Of a stretch of DNA of 24,400 nucleotides, positions 7,353-14,278 are shown one piece after another. Numbering within the stretch: position 1 is the first letter of the stretch; the number at the start of each line of letters is the position of its first letter. The position numbers were made by a program, and so were the translations under genes. Source of the DNA: Deltaproteobacteria bacterium (GTDB lineage: Bacteria > Desulfobacterota > Binatia > Binatales > Binataceae); NCBI GenBank assembly GCA_021799555.1, contig JAJZAG010000014.1:1-24400 (forward strand). The letters run 5' to 3'. The notes beneath the pieces were generated by a model that saw nothing but the letters and a program-made list of their open reading frames with translations, was not told the origin of the DNA and did not search any database.

Positions 7353-8951
7353 ATGAGCGCCACGCCCAAACCGCAGCCTCAAGCGATTGAGCAGCAGACG
7401 CCCGAAGCGCATGAGTTCTCGAGCGCGCGCAAGTGGACTATTGCGGTCTCGGTGATGCTCGGCACCGTGCTCGAAGTGCTCGATAGCTCGATCGTCAACG
7501 TCTCTCTGCCGCACATGCAGGGGAGCTTTTCGGCGAGCGTCGATGAAATCGCGTGGGTCGTCACCAGCTATCTGGTCGCCGCCGGAATCATGATCCCGAT
7601 GACGAGCTGGATCGCCGAGCGCTTCGGCCGCAAACGCTACTTCGTGATTTCGATCACGACGTTCGTGATCGCGTCGGCGCTGTGCGGCGTCGCGCAGTCG
7701 CTCAATCAAATCGTCCTGTTCCGCCTGGCGCAGGGTGCGGCCGGCGCCGCGATGATGCCGCTGTCGCAGGCGATCCTGATGGAAACGTTTCCGCCGCGCG
7801 AGCAGGCGCTCGCGATGGCGGTGTGGGGAATCGGGATGATGGTCGCGCCGATCATGGGACCCACCGTCGGCGGCTATATTACCGATGCATGGAGCTGGCG
7901 CTGGAACTTTTATATCAACGTCCCGATCGGCACCGCCGCCGCATTTATGGTGTGGCGCTTCGTCGATGACCCCGCGTACATGAAGGAACGTCGTGCACGG
8001 CGAATCGATTTTCTCGGCATCCTCTGCCTGTTCATCACGCTCGGGCTGGGCGAAATCGTGCTTGATCGCGGCGAGCGCGCCGACTGGTTCCAGAGCCCGT
8101 GGGTAGTTTACTCGACAACCGCCTGCATCGTCTCGCTCATCGTGCTCATCTATCACGAGCTTCACACCAGCGACCCCGTCGTCGATTTGAGCATCCTGGA
8201 GGACCGCCGCTTCACGCTGCCGGTCACGCTGGTGATCTTCCTGACCTTCACGCTTTACGGGACGGGGATTCTTAACCCGATCTTTCTCCAGGAACTGCTC
8301 GGCTACACCGCCTCAAAGGCGGGGCTGGTGATGGCACCGCGCGGGATTGGCACGATGTTCGCCATGCTCATCCTGGGCGCGCTGGCGCGGCGCGGAGTCG
8401 ATATTCGTCCGCTGGTCGGAATTGGATTCGTCCTGGTCGGCTTCGCGATGTGGTCGATGGCGGGGCTTAACCTGCAATCCGACATTTTCCGCATTGTATG
8501 GCCCACCGTCGTCCAGGGCGTCGGCACCGGGTTGGTTTTCCCCGGGTTGTCGGCGGCCGCACTTTCCTCGATGGAGAAATTCAAGATGCAACGCGCGGCG
8601 AGCCTCTACGCGGTCACGCGCAACCTGGGCGCCGCGATTGGGACTTCGTATCTGACCACCCTGCTCATCCATCGCCAGCAGGTCCGCCAGAGTTACCTCG
8701 TCGAGCATGTTTCGATCTTCACGCTACCAAATCTCAGGCTTCCTGGCGCACGGGGGATGGATCTGATGCATCAGTTCACGATGGGCCAGACGCGCGGAAT
8801 GGCGATGATCTACGGGATGCTGCAACGAGAGGCGATGATGCTGTCGTTCAACGACATTTACCGGCTGCTGGCCGGTCTGATGATCGCGCTGGTCCCGACG
8901 TTCTTCTTCCTCCAGCGCGACCGCCGCAACCTACCCGTCGCCGAGCATTGA
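7353..8951 (+). CDS. DHA2-family (EmrB/QacA-type) MFS drug exporter
   Basis: This 532-residue protein has about 14 hydrophobic helices, as in the DHA2 proton-drug antiporters of the inner membrane. TM1 carries LEVLDSSIVNVSLP with the membrane-embedded Asp typical of EmrB. Motif A (SWIAERFGRKRYF) follows TM2, and the antiporter motif C (APIMGPTVGGYI) lies in TM5. WSWRWNFYINVPIG after TM5 is the usual DHA2 signature. The length matches EmrB (about 510). The start ATG at 7353 lacks a clear Shine-Dalgarno. Unusually, no membrane-fusion (EmrA/HlyD) or outer-membrane partner gene adjoins it, so it either works alone or uses a partner encoded elsewhere. The gene converges on the luciferase-like gene with a 91-base gap. 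Confidence 0.9.
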   Translation: MSATPKPQPQAIEQQTPEAHEFSSARKWTIAVSVMLGTVLEVLDSSIVNVSLPHMQGSFSASVDEIAWVVTSYLVAAGIMIPMTSWIAERFGRKRYFVISITTFVIASALCGVAQSLNQIVLFRLAQGAAGAAMMPLSQAILMETFPPREQALAMAVWGIGMMVAPIMGPTVGGYITDAWSWRWNFYINVPIGTAAAFMVWRFVDDPAYMKERRARRIDFLGILCLFITLGLGEIVLDRGERADWFQSPWVVYSTTACIVSLIVLIYHELHTSDPVVDLSILEDRRFTLPVTLVIFLTFTLYGTGILNPIFLQELLGYTASKAGLVMAPRGIGTMFAMLILGALARRGVDIRPLVGIGFVLVGFAMWSMAGLNLQSDIFRIVWPTVVQGVGTGLVFPGLSAAALSSMEKFKMQRAASLYAVTRNLGAAIGTSYLTTLLIHRQQVRQSYLVEHVSIFTLPNLRLPGARGMDLMHQFTMGQTRGMAMIYGMLQREAMMLSFNDIYRLLAGLMIALVPTFFFLQRDRRNLPVAEH

Positions 8952-8965
8952 GCGGCGCTAGCCGC
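8952..8965. terminator. Weak hairpin between convergent genes
   Basis: GCGGC-GCTA-GCCGC directly follows the exporter stop. It has a strong short stem but no T tract on either side. It could help end transcription from both directions or could be chance in GC-rich DNA. Confidence 0.2.
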
Positions 8966-9042
8966 CGCGATCGCCAATAGCATCCTGGGGACGACTTCGT
9001 TTTCCGCGCTGAAAGTGACTACGAGTCGGCGGCAGAGGTCGC

Positions 9043-10011
9043 TCAAACGAGCTTGGGCACGACCTTATCGGTGAAGGCAAGAAAAGTCTCGTGACTTAGC
9101 GGCGCGCCAATAAGATATTCGAAGCCGAGCTCGTCACGGATACCTGCGATTCGGTCGGTTACACGCTCCGGGGTGCCGTGAATCACGACCGAATCGACGT
9201 ACCAATCGAGCGGGTTGCCGGCATGACTTAAGACCTTTGGGTCGATATAGCTGTCGAGCAGCCATTTCGCGCCCTGCCGCGCGATCCGCTCAGCCTCGGC
9301 ATCGGTCGAGGCTATCGCCAGCAATCGCGCCATCGGCGTCTCGCGCCCGGTCGCGGAATGACCTGCGTCCGTAAGCGCGGCCAGGTAGTTGCGGCGCGCT
9401 GCGCCCATTTGGGCGTCCGTCGCATGCGGTCCCATCAGGACCGAATAACCGCGCGACGCGGCCCAGGCGAAAGACGCCGGCGATCCGGCCGCAACAAAAA
9501 CCGGTGGATGGGGCTGCTGAAGCGGCTTGGGCAAAACTTCGACATCCTCGAATGAGAAGTAGCGGCCTGTATGGGACAAGCGATCGCTGCGCCATGCTTT
9601 GAGCACTACTTCGACCGTTTCATGGAAGCGCGCCGCGCTTTCCTCCATCGTCACACCGAAGGCTTTGAACTCATTGCGGTCGAATCCGCGCCCCGCGCCC
9701 CAATTGACCCGCCCGCCCGACAGGATATCGAGCAGCGCAATGTCTTCGGCCAGCCGCAGGGGATTGTAGAATGCCGCCAGCGTCACGCCGGTGCCAATTC
9801 GGAGCCGCCTGGTTCGCGACGCCGCATAAGCGCCCATCACTGGAATGGAAGGGCATACGCTGTAATCGTTGAAATGATGCTCGGTGATCCAGACCGCGTC
9901 GTAACCGCCCTGGTCCATAATCGCGATCCGTTCCAGCGCCCGCGCATAGACGATCGGGATAGGCTGGCGTCGTCCCGGCCAACTGAAGAACTGGAGAATT
10001 CCAAGTTTCAT
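9043..10011 (-). CDS. Luciferase-like (LLM class) flavin-dependent monooxygenase
   Basis: This 322-residue TIM-barrel protein is of the bacterial luciferase-like superfamily. The recognisable blocks are YDAVWITEHHF near the N-terminus, LRIGTGVTLAAFYNPLRLAED (cofactor-binding strand region), DILSGGRVNWGAGRGFDRNEF, and HPPVFVAAGSPASFAWAA. These proteins use FMNH2 or F420 and oxidise small organic substrates; sequence alone does not settle which cofactor. The length is as expected for the family. The start ATG (MKLGILQF) is typical for these proteins. It lies 137 bases downstream of the nitronate monooxygenase gene on the same strand and is likely co-transcribed, so the two oxygenases may act in one degradation route. 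The pairing is inference from position. Confidence 0.88.
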   Translation of the reverse strand: MKLGILQFFSWPGRRQPIPIVYARALERIAIMDQGGYDAVWITEHHFNDYSVCPSIPVMGAYAASRTRRLRIGTGVTLAAFYNPLRLAEDIALLDILSGGRVNWGAGRGFDRNEFKAFGVTMEESAARFHETVEVVLKAWRSDRLSHTGRYFSFEDVEVLPKPLQQPHPPVFVAAGSPASFAWAASRGYSVLMGPHATDAQMGAARRNYLAALTDAGHSATGRETPMARLLAIASTDAEAERIARQGAKWLLDSYIDPKVLSHAGNPLDWYVDSVVIHGTPERVTDRIAGIRDELGFEYLIGAPLSHETFLAFTDKVVPKLV

Positions 10012-10148
10012 TATCGATGCCGGCAGAGCGCCGATCTGGTCGCACTCATCCGCGCAGCCAATTGCCGCTGTTCAGCCTCCGCTGTATGTAGCATCGGCAG
10101 ACACCAGATCAAAACGAACGGCGAGCGACGATTCGCTGATTGGATGCG

Positions 10149-11177
10149 TCAGGCGGCGCGCGATGACGCCGCGAGCGCACCCGAACCGAAACGTTCTTTG
10201 AGCGCGGCCTCGGCCTCGGCGATCACCTCGCGGACGATCTGGCCGGCAGGCTTGATCGAGTTGATCAGGCCCGCGCTTTGCCCGCACGCCATCCCGCCTT
10301 CTTCGATCTTGCCTTCGTAGCGCGCTTTCTCGGCCAGCGGAAATCCGTACTCGACCGACTGGATCGGGAACGGCTTGATCTCGGCCTCGCGACCAATCCA
10401 TGAGTCGGTGAACTTGTTGCGGATGAGCCGGCAGGGCTTGCCTGAATGGCATCGCGTGATGGTGGTGCCTTCTTCGTCGATCTCGACGATCTTGTTCTTG
10501 TAGTTGGCGTGCGCGTAGGCCTCGACCGAGGCGACGAAGCGGCTGCCCATCCATACGCCCTGCGCGCCCAGTGCGAGCGCGGCAAGAAGTCCGCGTCCGT
10601 CGGCGAGTCCTCCGGCGGCGAGCACCGGCACCCGGACCGCATCGACGATCTGCGGCACCAACGTCATCGTGCCTATGCGTCCGGTATGGCCTCCCGCCTC
10701 ATGGCCCTGTGCCACTATCACATCGACGCCGGAGGCTTCGAGCCGCCGCGCCTGCTTGACGTTGCCGCACAGCGACATCACGACAACGCCGGCCCGATGC
10801 GCCTGCGGGACGATTCCAGCAGGATTGCCAAGGCCTGAAACAATGACCGGGATGTTCTCGGCGAAGGTGATGTCGATGAGGCGCTGCACGTTCGAGGCGT
10901 AGCGCACAACGGTCGCGTTTTTCGGATCGGCCTTGACCTCGGCGAAAAGTATATCGACGCCGAATGGACGGTCGGTCATATCGCGGCATCGATGGATTTG
11001 CTCGGTTAATTCTCGCGCGCTCATCGATCCCGACCCGATGCATCCGAGGCCGCCCGCGTTCGAGACCGCGGCGGCGAGTTCCGCATGCGCCACAAAGCCC
11101 ATCCCCGCTTGAAAGACGGGATATTTGATGCCGAGCCGCCTGACGATCGGGGTCTCAAAGCACGCGTCGAGAGCCAT
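10149..11177 (-). CDS. Nitronate monooxygenase (2-nitropropane dioxygenase family)
   Basis: This 342-residue FMN-dependent TIM barrel begins ETPIVRRLGIKYPVFQAGMG, the N-terminal strand of the family. It carries AQGHEAGGHTG (His159 is the probable catalytic base; His164 is also conserved), LAAGGLADGRG and GAQGVWMGSRF, which form the FMN-phosphate site. Family members oxidise alkyl nitronates, including propionate 3-nitronate, to carbonyls and nitrite; some paralogues instead act as enoyl reductases or similar. The start ATG at 11177 is supported by GAGGTG six bases upstream. The region upstream (11197-11280) holds three inverted repeats and two TTGACA hexamers on the same strand, suggesting controlled expression. 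The luciferase-like gene follows downstream. Confidence 0.9.
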   Translation of the reverse strand: MALDACFETPIVRRLGIKYPVFQAGMGFVAHAELAAAVSNAGGLGCIGSGSMSARELTEQIHRCRDMTDRPFGVDILFAEVKADPKNATVVRYASNVQRLIDITFAENIPVIVSGLGNPAGIVPQAHRAGVVVMSLCGNVKQARRLEASGVDVIVAQGHEAGGHTGRIGTMTLVPQIVDAVRVPVLAAGGLADGRGLLAALALGAQGVWMGSRFVASVEAYAHANYKNKIVEIDEEGTTITRCHSGKPCRLIRNKFTDSWIGREAEIKPFPIQSVEYGFPLAEKARYEGKIEEGGMACGQSAGLINSIKPAGQIVREVIAEAEAALKERFGSGALAASSRAA

Positions 11178-11196
11178 TAGAGCACCTCATTTGTAT

Positions 11197-11280
11197 GCCG
11201 ACACGCTGTCGGCGGATGTGTCAAAAAAGGTCACGTGGCCCTTTCCTTGTCAAGTGACAATCGCGCAATTAATCGATTGT
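11197..11280 (-). promoter_or_regulatory. Control region of the nitronate monooxygenase operon with three inverted repeats
   Basis: Within 84 bases upstream of the gene are three repeats. The first is GCCGACA-CGC-TGTCGGC (11197-11213). The second is TTGTCA-AG-TGACAA (11247-11260). The third is ACAATCG ... CGATTGT with a 10-base spacer (11257-11280). Two TTGACA hexamers lie on the minus strand, one inside the second repeat. I could not assign a good -10 box to either hexamer, so the exact promoter is uncertain. Confidence 0.5.
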
Positions 11281-11537
11281 TCAATGTTGCTCCATCATGG
11301 CGCGCGCGCTAAACCAGAATGCGTTCGGTGCGTTCAGGTAGCCGTTGGCCTGGTAACGTCGCACGGCGCGAGACGACTCAATTGCACCGTTTCGATTGGG
11401 CCGTCCCCACCGTGCGCTTGCTCCATCGTGCCGCCGCTTCGGATGAGGGGATTGTGGCTGGCGGTTGCGGATTGCCGAGCGCGGGCTGATGGTCTCGTGG
11501 AAGAACCGCTGCGCATGACGCGGGATGGTTACGATGC

Positions 11538-11554
11538 AATTGGTAGAACCAATT
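11538..11554. promoter_or_regulatory. GntR (PdhR/FadR-subfamily)-like operator
   Basis: AATTGGT-AGA-ACCAATT is a perfect inverted repeat with 7-base arms and a 3-base centre. It matches the known consensus of GntR-family FadR/PdhR regulators (ATTGGTNNNACCAAT). It lies about 250 bases upstream of the next plus-strand gene and about 360 bases upstream of the nitronate monooxygenase gene. The regulator gene is not in the window. Confidence 0.5.
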
Positions 11555-11789
11555 CCGCGGGTCGCCGAGGCCCGCAGCCTTCGTATCGATTGCACCAGCG
11601 GCGTCGCCGTTGGCTGAGTGATAAGACGGCGGAGCAGCAGATGAGTTTCGCTGACACCGCCAAAGTTTCCGTTCGCTGCACCGCTCAACTCAACATTCAT
11701 CCTGGAATGGGTTTCGCGCATCGTCGCACCAGCCGCCGCGCGCGGGGGATTGCGTCCGGCGGATTGCGATGCGCGAATCGAGAGAACCA

Positions 11790-11802
11790 GGGAGGTTAGC
11801 CT
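11790..11802 (+). promoter_or_regulatory. Ribosome binding site deciding a GTG start
   Basis: GGGAGG at 11790-11795 stands seven bases before GTG 11803. It is one of the best Shine-Dalgarno matches in the window and fixes both the strand and the start of the unrecognised gene. Confidence 0.65.
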
Positions 11803-12501
11803 GTGCGAAGTGGTCCGCTCGTTCATAGACGCGCCCAGGTCTCGAGACTCGCTTACGGCACGCCAACTCCGCTCGAACGGCTCGCATCGCTGGCGCCGCT
11901 CGGGACGCCGCGGCCCTTCTCGCGGCGGGTCCGCGCGCCGCAAAAGGAGGCGCAGGAATTCGAGCCGGTACGGCTCAATCTCGGTAGCAGGCTGCCGATC
12001 AATCTGCGCAACTTCCTGACCCGGCAGCTCGGCGCGATCGCGCGAATCGAAGAGGACGTGATTATCGCTCTCAAGCCCCGCTCGAGCGAGACGCTCATCC
12101 GCGAGCTGGCCCGCGCGATCCGCCGCTTTTCCGCCGAACGCGCGCGTGAACCGTGGTCTGAATTCACAATCCAGCTCGAGCGCCTCGAACACGAGTTCTT
12201 CGGCCCCCACGCCGACGCGCGCACGCCCGTCGTGCTGTGCCTGCGATGCGCCTGTATCGGAACCGGCGCACTCGAGCAGCACTGCGGTCCGAATTGCCTC
12301 GCCGTCGATCTCGGCGCCGCCGTCAAAGCCGACCGCCTCGAACGCGGCCCGAGCGCCCCCGGCGCGAATGCGATGCATCGCGCGGTCGAGAGCTTCCGCG
12401 CCGCGCGCGAGTCCGCCGGCCTCGAGCATCACGACCTCGATTGCTACGTGGCGGGCGCGCAGGTGATTTTCACCTGGCATCCGCTGCCCGCGGGCCACTG
12501 A
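11803..12501 (+). CDS. Unrecognised 232-residue protein with a Cys cluster
   Basis: I do not recognise this family. The frame is supported by third-position G/C preference and by a strong ribosome site, GGGAGG seven bases before a GTG start at 11803. The first 55 residues are basic and low-complexity. A compact region then follows: a strand-like piece with LPINLRNFL (64-72), a helical segment to about 131, and a Cys-rich segment 146-165 (CLRCAC ... HCGPNC: C146, C149, C151, C161, C165 with H160). The segment ends with HHDLDCYVAGAQVIFTWHP. Five Cys and one His within 20 residues suggest a metal site or disulfides. There is no signal peptide, so a cytoplasmic metal or regulatory role is more likely than secretion. 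The gene stands alone between two spacers. A long antisense open frame covers it but lacks any start signal. Confidence 0.6.
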   Translation: MRSGPLVHRRAQVSRLAYGTPTPLERLASLAPLGTPRPFSRRVRAPQKEAQEFEPVRLNLGSRLPINLRNFLTRQLGAIARIEEDVIIALKPRSSETLIRELARAIRRFSAERAREPWSEFTIQLERLEHEFFGPHADARTPVVLCLRCACIGTGALEQHCGPNCLAVDLGAAVKADRLERGPSAPGANAMHRAVESFRAARESAGLEHHDLDCYVAGAQVIFTWHPLPAGH

Positions 12502-12534
12502 TCCGCATACGCCGACCACCTCGGCGCGTTGTCT

Positions 12535-12746
12535 GATCCCTCGCCCGGTTCGGGAGACGTAAGGTGAGGGTTCTCGCTCAGCGCGGCGCGCAAGCGCCGC
12601 GCGATTACGAACTCGTCCACGGAGCGGCGCCCACCGCCGGCACGATCGCAAATTGTCACCCGGAATTTGAAGCGCGCAGCAGCAAATGATGCCGCGCAAA
12701 TCGGACCCTCATCTAACTTCTCCCAAAATTCGGGAGAGGGAGAACC
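12535..12746. repeat. REP-like inverted repeat pair
   Basis: Two imperfect copies of a roughly 36-44 base unit lie in opposite orientation. The left copy (12535-12573) reads CCCTCGCCCG, then CGGGAGA, then TGAGGGTTC. The right copy (12703-12746), on the other strand, reads CCCTCTCCCG, then TGGGAGA, then TGAGGGTCC. Each copy can fold on itself through its CTCCC/GGGAG-type arms. The layout resembles REP/BIME elements or a small non-autonomous element with about 130 bases between copies. Confidence 0.55.
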
Positions 12747-12869
12747 GCCGGTTGAGCGACTGCTATCAGGGCCTCGCGGCCGCATCCTGATTTTCAAAAA
12801 CAAACCTTAGATTCAGCTTGTCCGCGATCAAAACAAGCATTCTTCATCAAATAATCAGATATGTTCCCC

Positions 12870-12898
12870 TTGACATAAAGCGAAAATAAAGCGAAACT
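12870..12898 (+). promoter_or_regulatory. Candidate promoter with tandem decamers
   Basis: TTGACA at 12870-12875 is a perfect -35 box. With a 17-base spacer the -10 position reads GAAACT (12893-12898), a weak match. Between them TAAAGCGAAA occurs twice with an 11-base period (12876-12885 and 12887-12896). Transcription would begin within about 10 bases of the ATG at 12912, which would explain the lack of a Shine-Dalgarno site. Confidence 0.35.
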
Positions 12899-12911
12899 CT
12901 CACTGCGAACG

Positions 12912-13892
12912 ATGAATTCTCTGGCTACATTGCCGATACTGGCTGAGACGCTGGTTCCCGATGAGTCTGCACGCGGGGTCGAGTTTATCGAGATGCCGGT
13001 GCATCGGATTTTGAACCGATGCGACAGCCCGCGGATGCCGTTTCGATGGACTATCAACCCTTATCGGGGCTGCGAGTTTGGGTGCGTTTACTGCTACGCG
13101 CGCTACACGCACGAATTCCTGGAACTGCGCGATCCGATGGATTTCGAACGGAGGATCTTCGTCAAGCGGATGGCGGCCGAAGTGCTGGCGCGCACCCTAT
13201 CGCGAACGCCGATCGGCACCGACCAGATTGCGATCGGGACGGCAACCGACCCATATCAACCGGCCGAGAGGAAGTTCAAGCTGACGCGCTCGATGCTCGA
13301 GGTCTTCGCGCGGCTCTCGGGGCTCAATCTTTCGATCACGACCAAGTCGGCGCTGATCGCGCGCGACCTTGACCTTATCCTCGCGATCAACCGGCGCTCG
13401 AAAATCCAGGTGAACTTTTCGCTGATCACGCTTAACCGCCGCCTGCAGCGAATCCTTGAGCCGCGCGCTCCACGCCCGGGCCTGCGCCTGCGTGCGCTGA
13501 ACCTGCTTGCGCGCGCCGGGATCAAGTGCAACGTGCTGATGATGCCGATGATACCGGGGCTGACCGACGCGCCCGCCGCGATAGAAGGAATAATCCGGAT
13601 GGCGCGCAAGGCGGGTGCCGACGGGGTGTGGTGGCGGACGATGTTTTTGCGTTCGGCGGCGGCCAAGCGGTTTATTCCGTTCGTACGCGAGAATTTTCCG
13701 GACCTGGCGGACGGAATCGACGCGCTCTACTCGAACTCGGGTTACGCACCGGCTGCGTATGACGATCGGATGCGCGGGCTGTTCGATCGGCTGCGGCGTC
13801 GCTACGGCTTTCCAGTCGCACATGAAGACGACGGCGCACCGCTTCAACCACCGCAGGACCACCGATCTACACAACTCGAACTTTCGATCTGA
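12912..13892 (+). CDS. Radical SAM protein, SplB-like (PA0069/Rv2578c type)
   Basis: This 326-residue radical SAM protein has the cluster motif C54-EFG-C58-VY-C61 (CxxxCxxC) in the context INPYRGCEFGCVYCYAR. That context is typical of the SplB-like PA0069/Rv2578c group. Also present are IAIGTATDPYQPAERKFKLT, LSITTKSALIARDLDLI and VNFSLITLNRRLQRILEPRAP, the conserved barrel strands of that group. These proteins bind a [4Fe-4S] cluster and cleave S-adenosylmethionine. They resemble spore photoproduct lyase but occur in non-spore-formers, and their substrate is not established as far as I know. The length is near normal. The start at 12912 has no ribosome site; a leaderless message from the promoter at 12870 is possible. 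The gene stands alone. Confidence 0.88.
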   Translation: MNSLATLPILAETLVPDESARGVEFIEMPVHRILNRCDSPRMPFRWTINPYRGCEFGCVYCYARYTHEFLELRDPMDFERRIFVKRMAAEVLARTLSRTPIGTDQIAIGTATDPYQPAERKFKLTRSMLEVFARLSGLNLSITTKSALIARDLDLILAINRRSKIQVNFSLITLNRRLQRILEPRAPRPGLRLRALNLLARAGIKCNVLMMPMIPGLTDAPAAIEGIIRMARKAGADGVWWRTMFLRSAAAKRFIPFVRENFPDLADGIDALYSNSGYAPAAYDDRMRGLFDRLRRRYGFPVAHEDDGAPLQPPQDHRSTQLELSI

Positions 13893-14278
13893 CAGGCCTT
13901 TCCAAAAGCCCTATCGAAAAGCCGGCGCGATGCGTGCCCGGTGCCACGGCTTCCGTTCGTCAACGCTAGCACGATGACTCCCGGCGCTGCGCCACCGAGT
14001 CTGCGCACAGATCAGCCAAAATCCAGCAAGCAGATTTTCGATGCTTCGTAATGCATCGAAAATGAGCGAGCGCATTATCGGACGTGTCTACGCTATTTAG
14101 CACAAATAAAAGAAATTCTACGGAAACTAGAACTCTAATATGTTTTCAGACGCTATAATTGCAACAACTAATTCTATCAATTAACTTGCCTGTCCATATG
14201 ATTCGGCCGGTCCGTTTTACCGAGATCGATAGTGCCGCATGTATCGGAGCGTTTGATCGTGTCAGGGGAGGGATTTAG
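13893..14278. other. AT-richer spacer before the giant exoprotein gene
   Basis: About 390 bases with no credible gene. AT content rises sharply at about 14090-14200 compared with the rest of the window. The spacer holds an 11-base-arm inverted repeat (14034-14063), a TATAAT at 14154-14159 with no good -35 partner, and AGGGGAGGG just before the next start. The TATAAT is about 120 bases from the start codon and would imply a long leader. Confidence 0.45.
14034..14063. repeat. Perfect 11-base inverted repeat
   Basis: ATTTTCGATGC and GCATCGAAAAT are separated by the 8 bases TTCGTAAT. The position, 140 bases past the radical SAM gene and 215 before the exoprotein gene, fits a terminator stem or an operator. 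Neither strand shows a T tract right after it, so an intrinsic terminator is doubtful. Confidence 0.5.

Larger units (their letters stand above)
11281..11802. other. Spacer of about 0.5 kb without a recognised gene
   Basis: Long open frames exist on both strands but give Arg/Ser/Pro-rich or patternless products, and none has a ribosome site. The minus-strand frame around 11284-11720 contains the most protein-like stretch (NGYLNAPNAFWFSARAMMEQH at its end) and may be a relic. The stretch holds the GntR-type operator at 11538-11554 and the ribosome site of the next gene at 11790-11795. Confidence 0.4.
12502..12911. other. Spacer holding a REP-like inverted pair and the promoter of the radical SAM gene
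   Basis: About 410 bases without a credible gene. The left two thirds hold the repeat pair described separately and a hairpin GCGCGGCG-CGCAAG-CGCCGCGC (12581-12602). The right third is AT-richer and holds TTGACA at 12870-12875 and a tandem decamer. Confidence 0.55.

Noticed and set aside
7191..8165. Minus-strand open frame of 324 codons opposite the exporter
   Set aside because: The product is His/Asp/Arg-rich, the usual antisense image of a membrane protein gene.
9676..9690. GGTCGAATCC resembling a tRNA T-arm
   Set aside because: It lies inside the luciferase-like coding sequence (GFDRNE) and no acceptor or anticodon stems fit around it.
9043..10011. Bioluminescence gene
   Set aside because: The luciferase-like family is mostly non-luminous oxidoreductases and no luxCDE genes adjoin.
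11281..12699. Minus-strand open frame of 472 codons
   Set aside because: It lies antisense to the 11803 gene, which has a strong ribosome site. Its product is Arg/Ala-rich and patternless and no start signal is seen. Long antisense frames are expected in DNA this GC-rich.
14154..14159. TATAAT as the promoter of the exoprotein gene
   Set aside because: No acceptable -35 hexamer at 16-18 bases; noted in the spacer entry but not annotated as a promoter.
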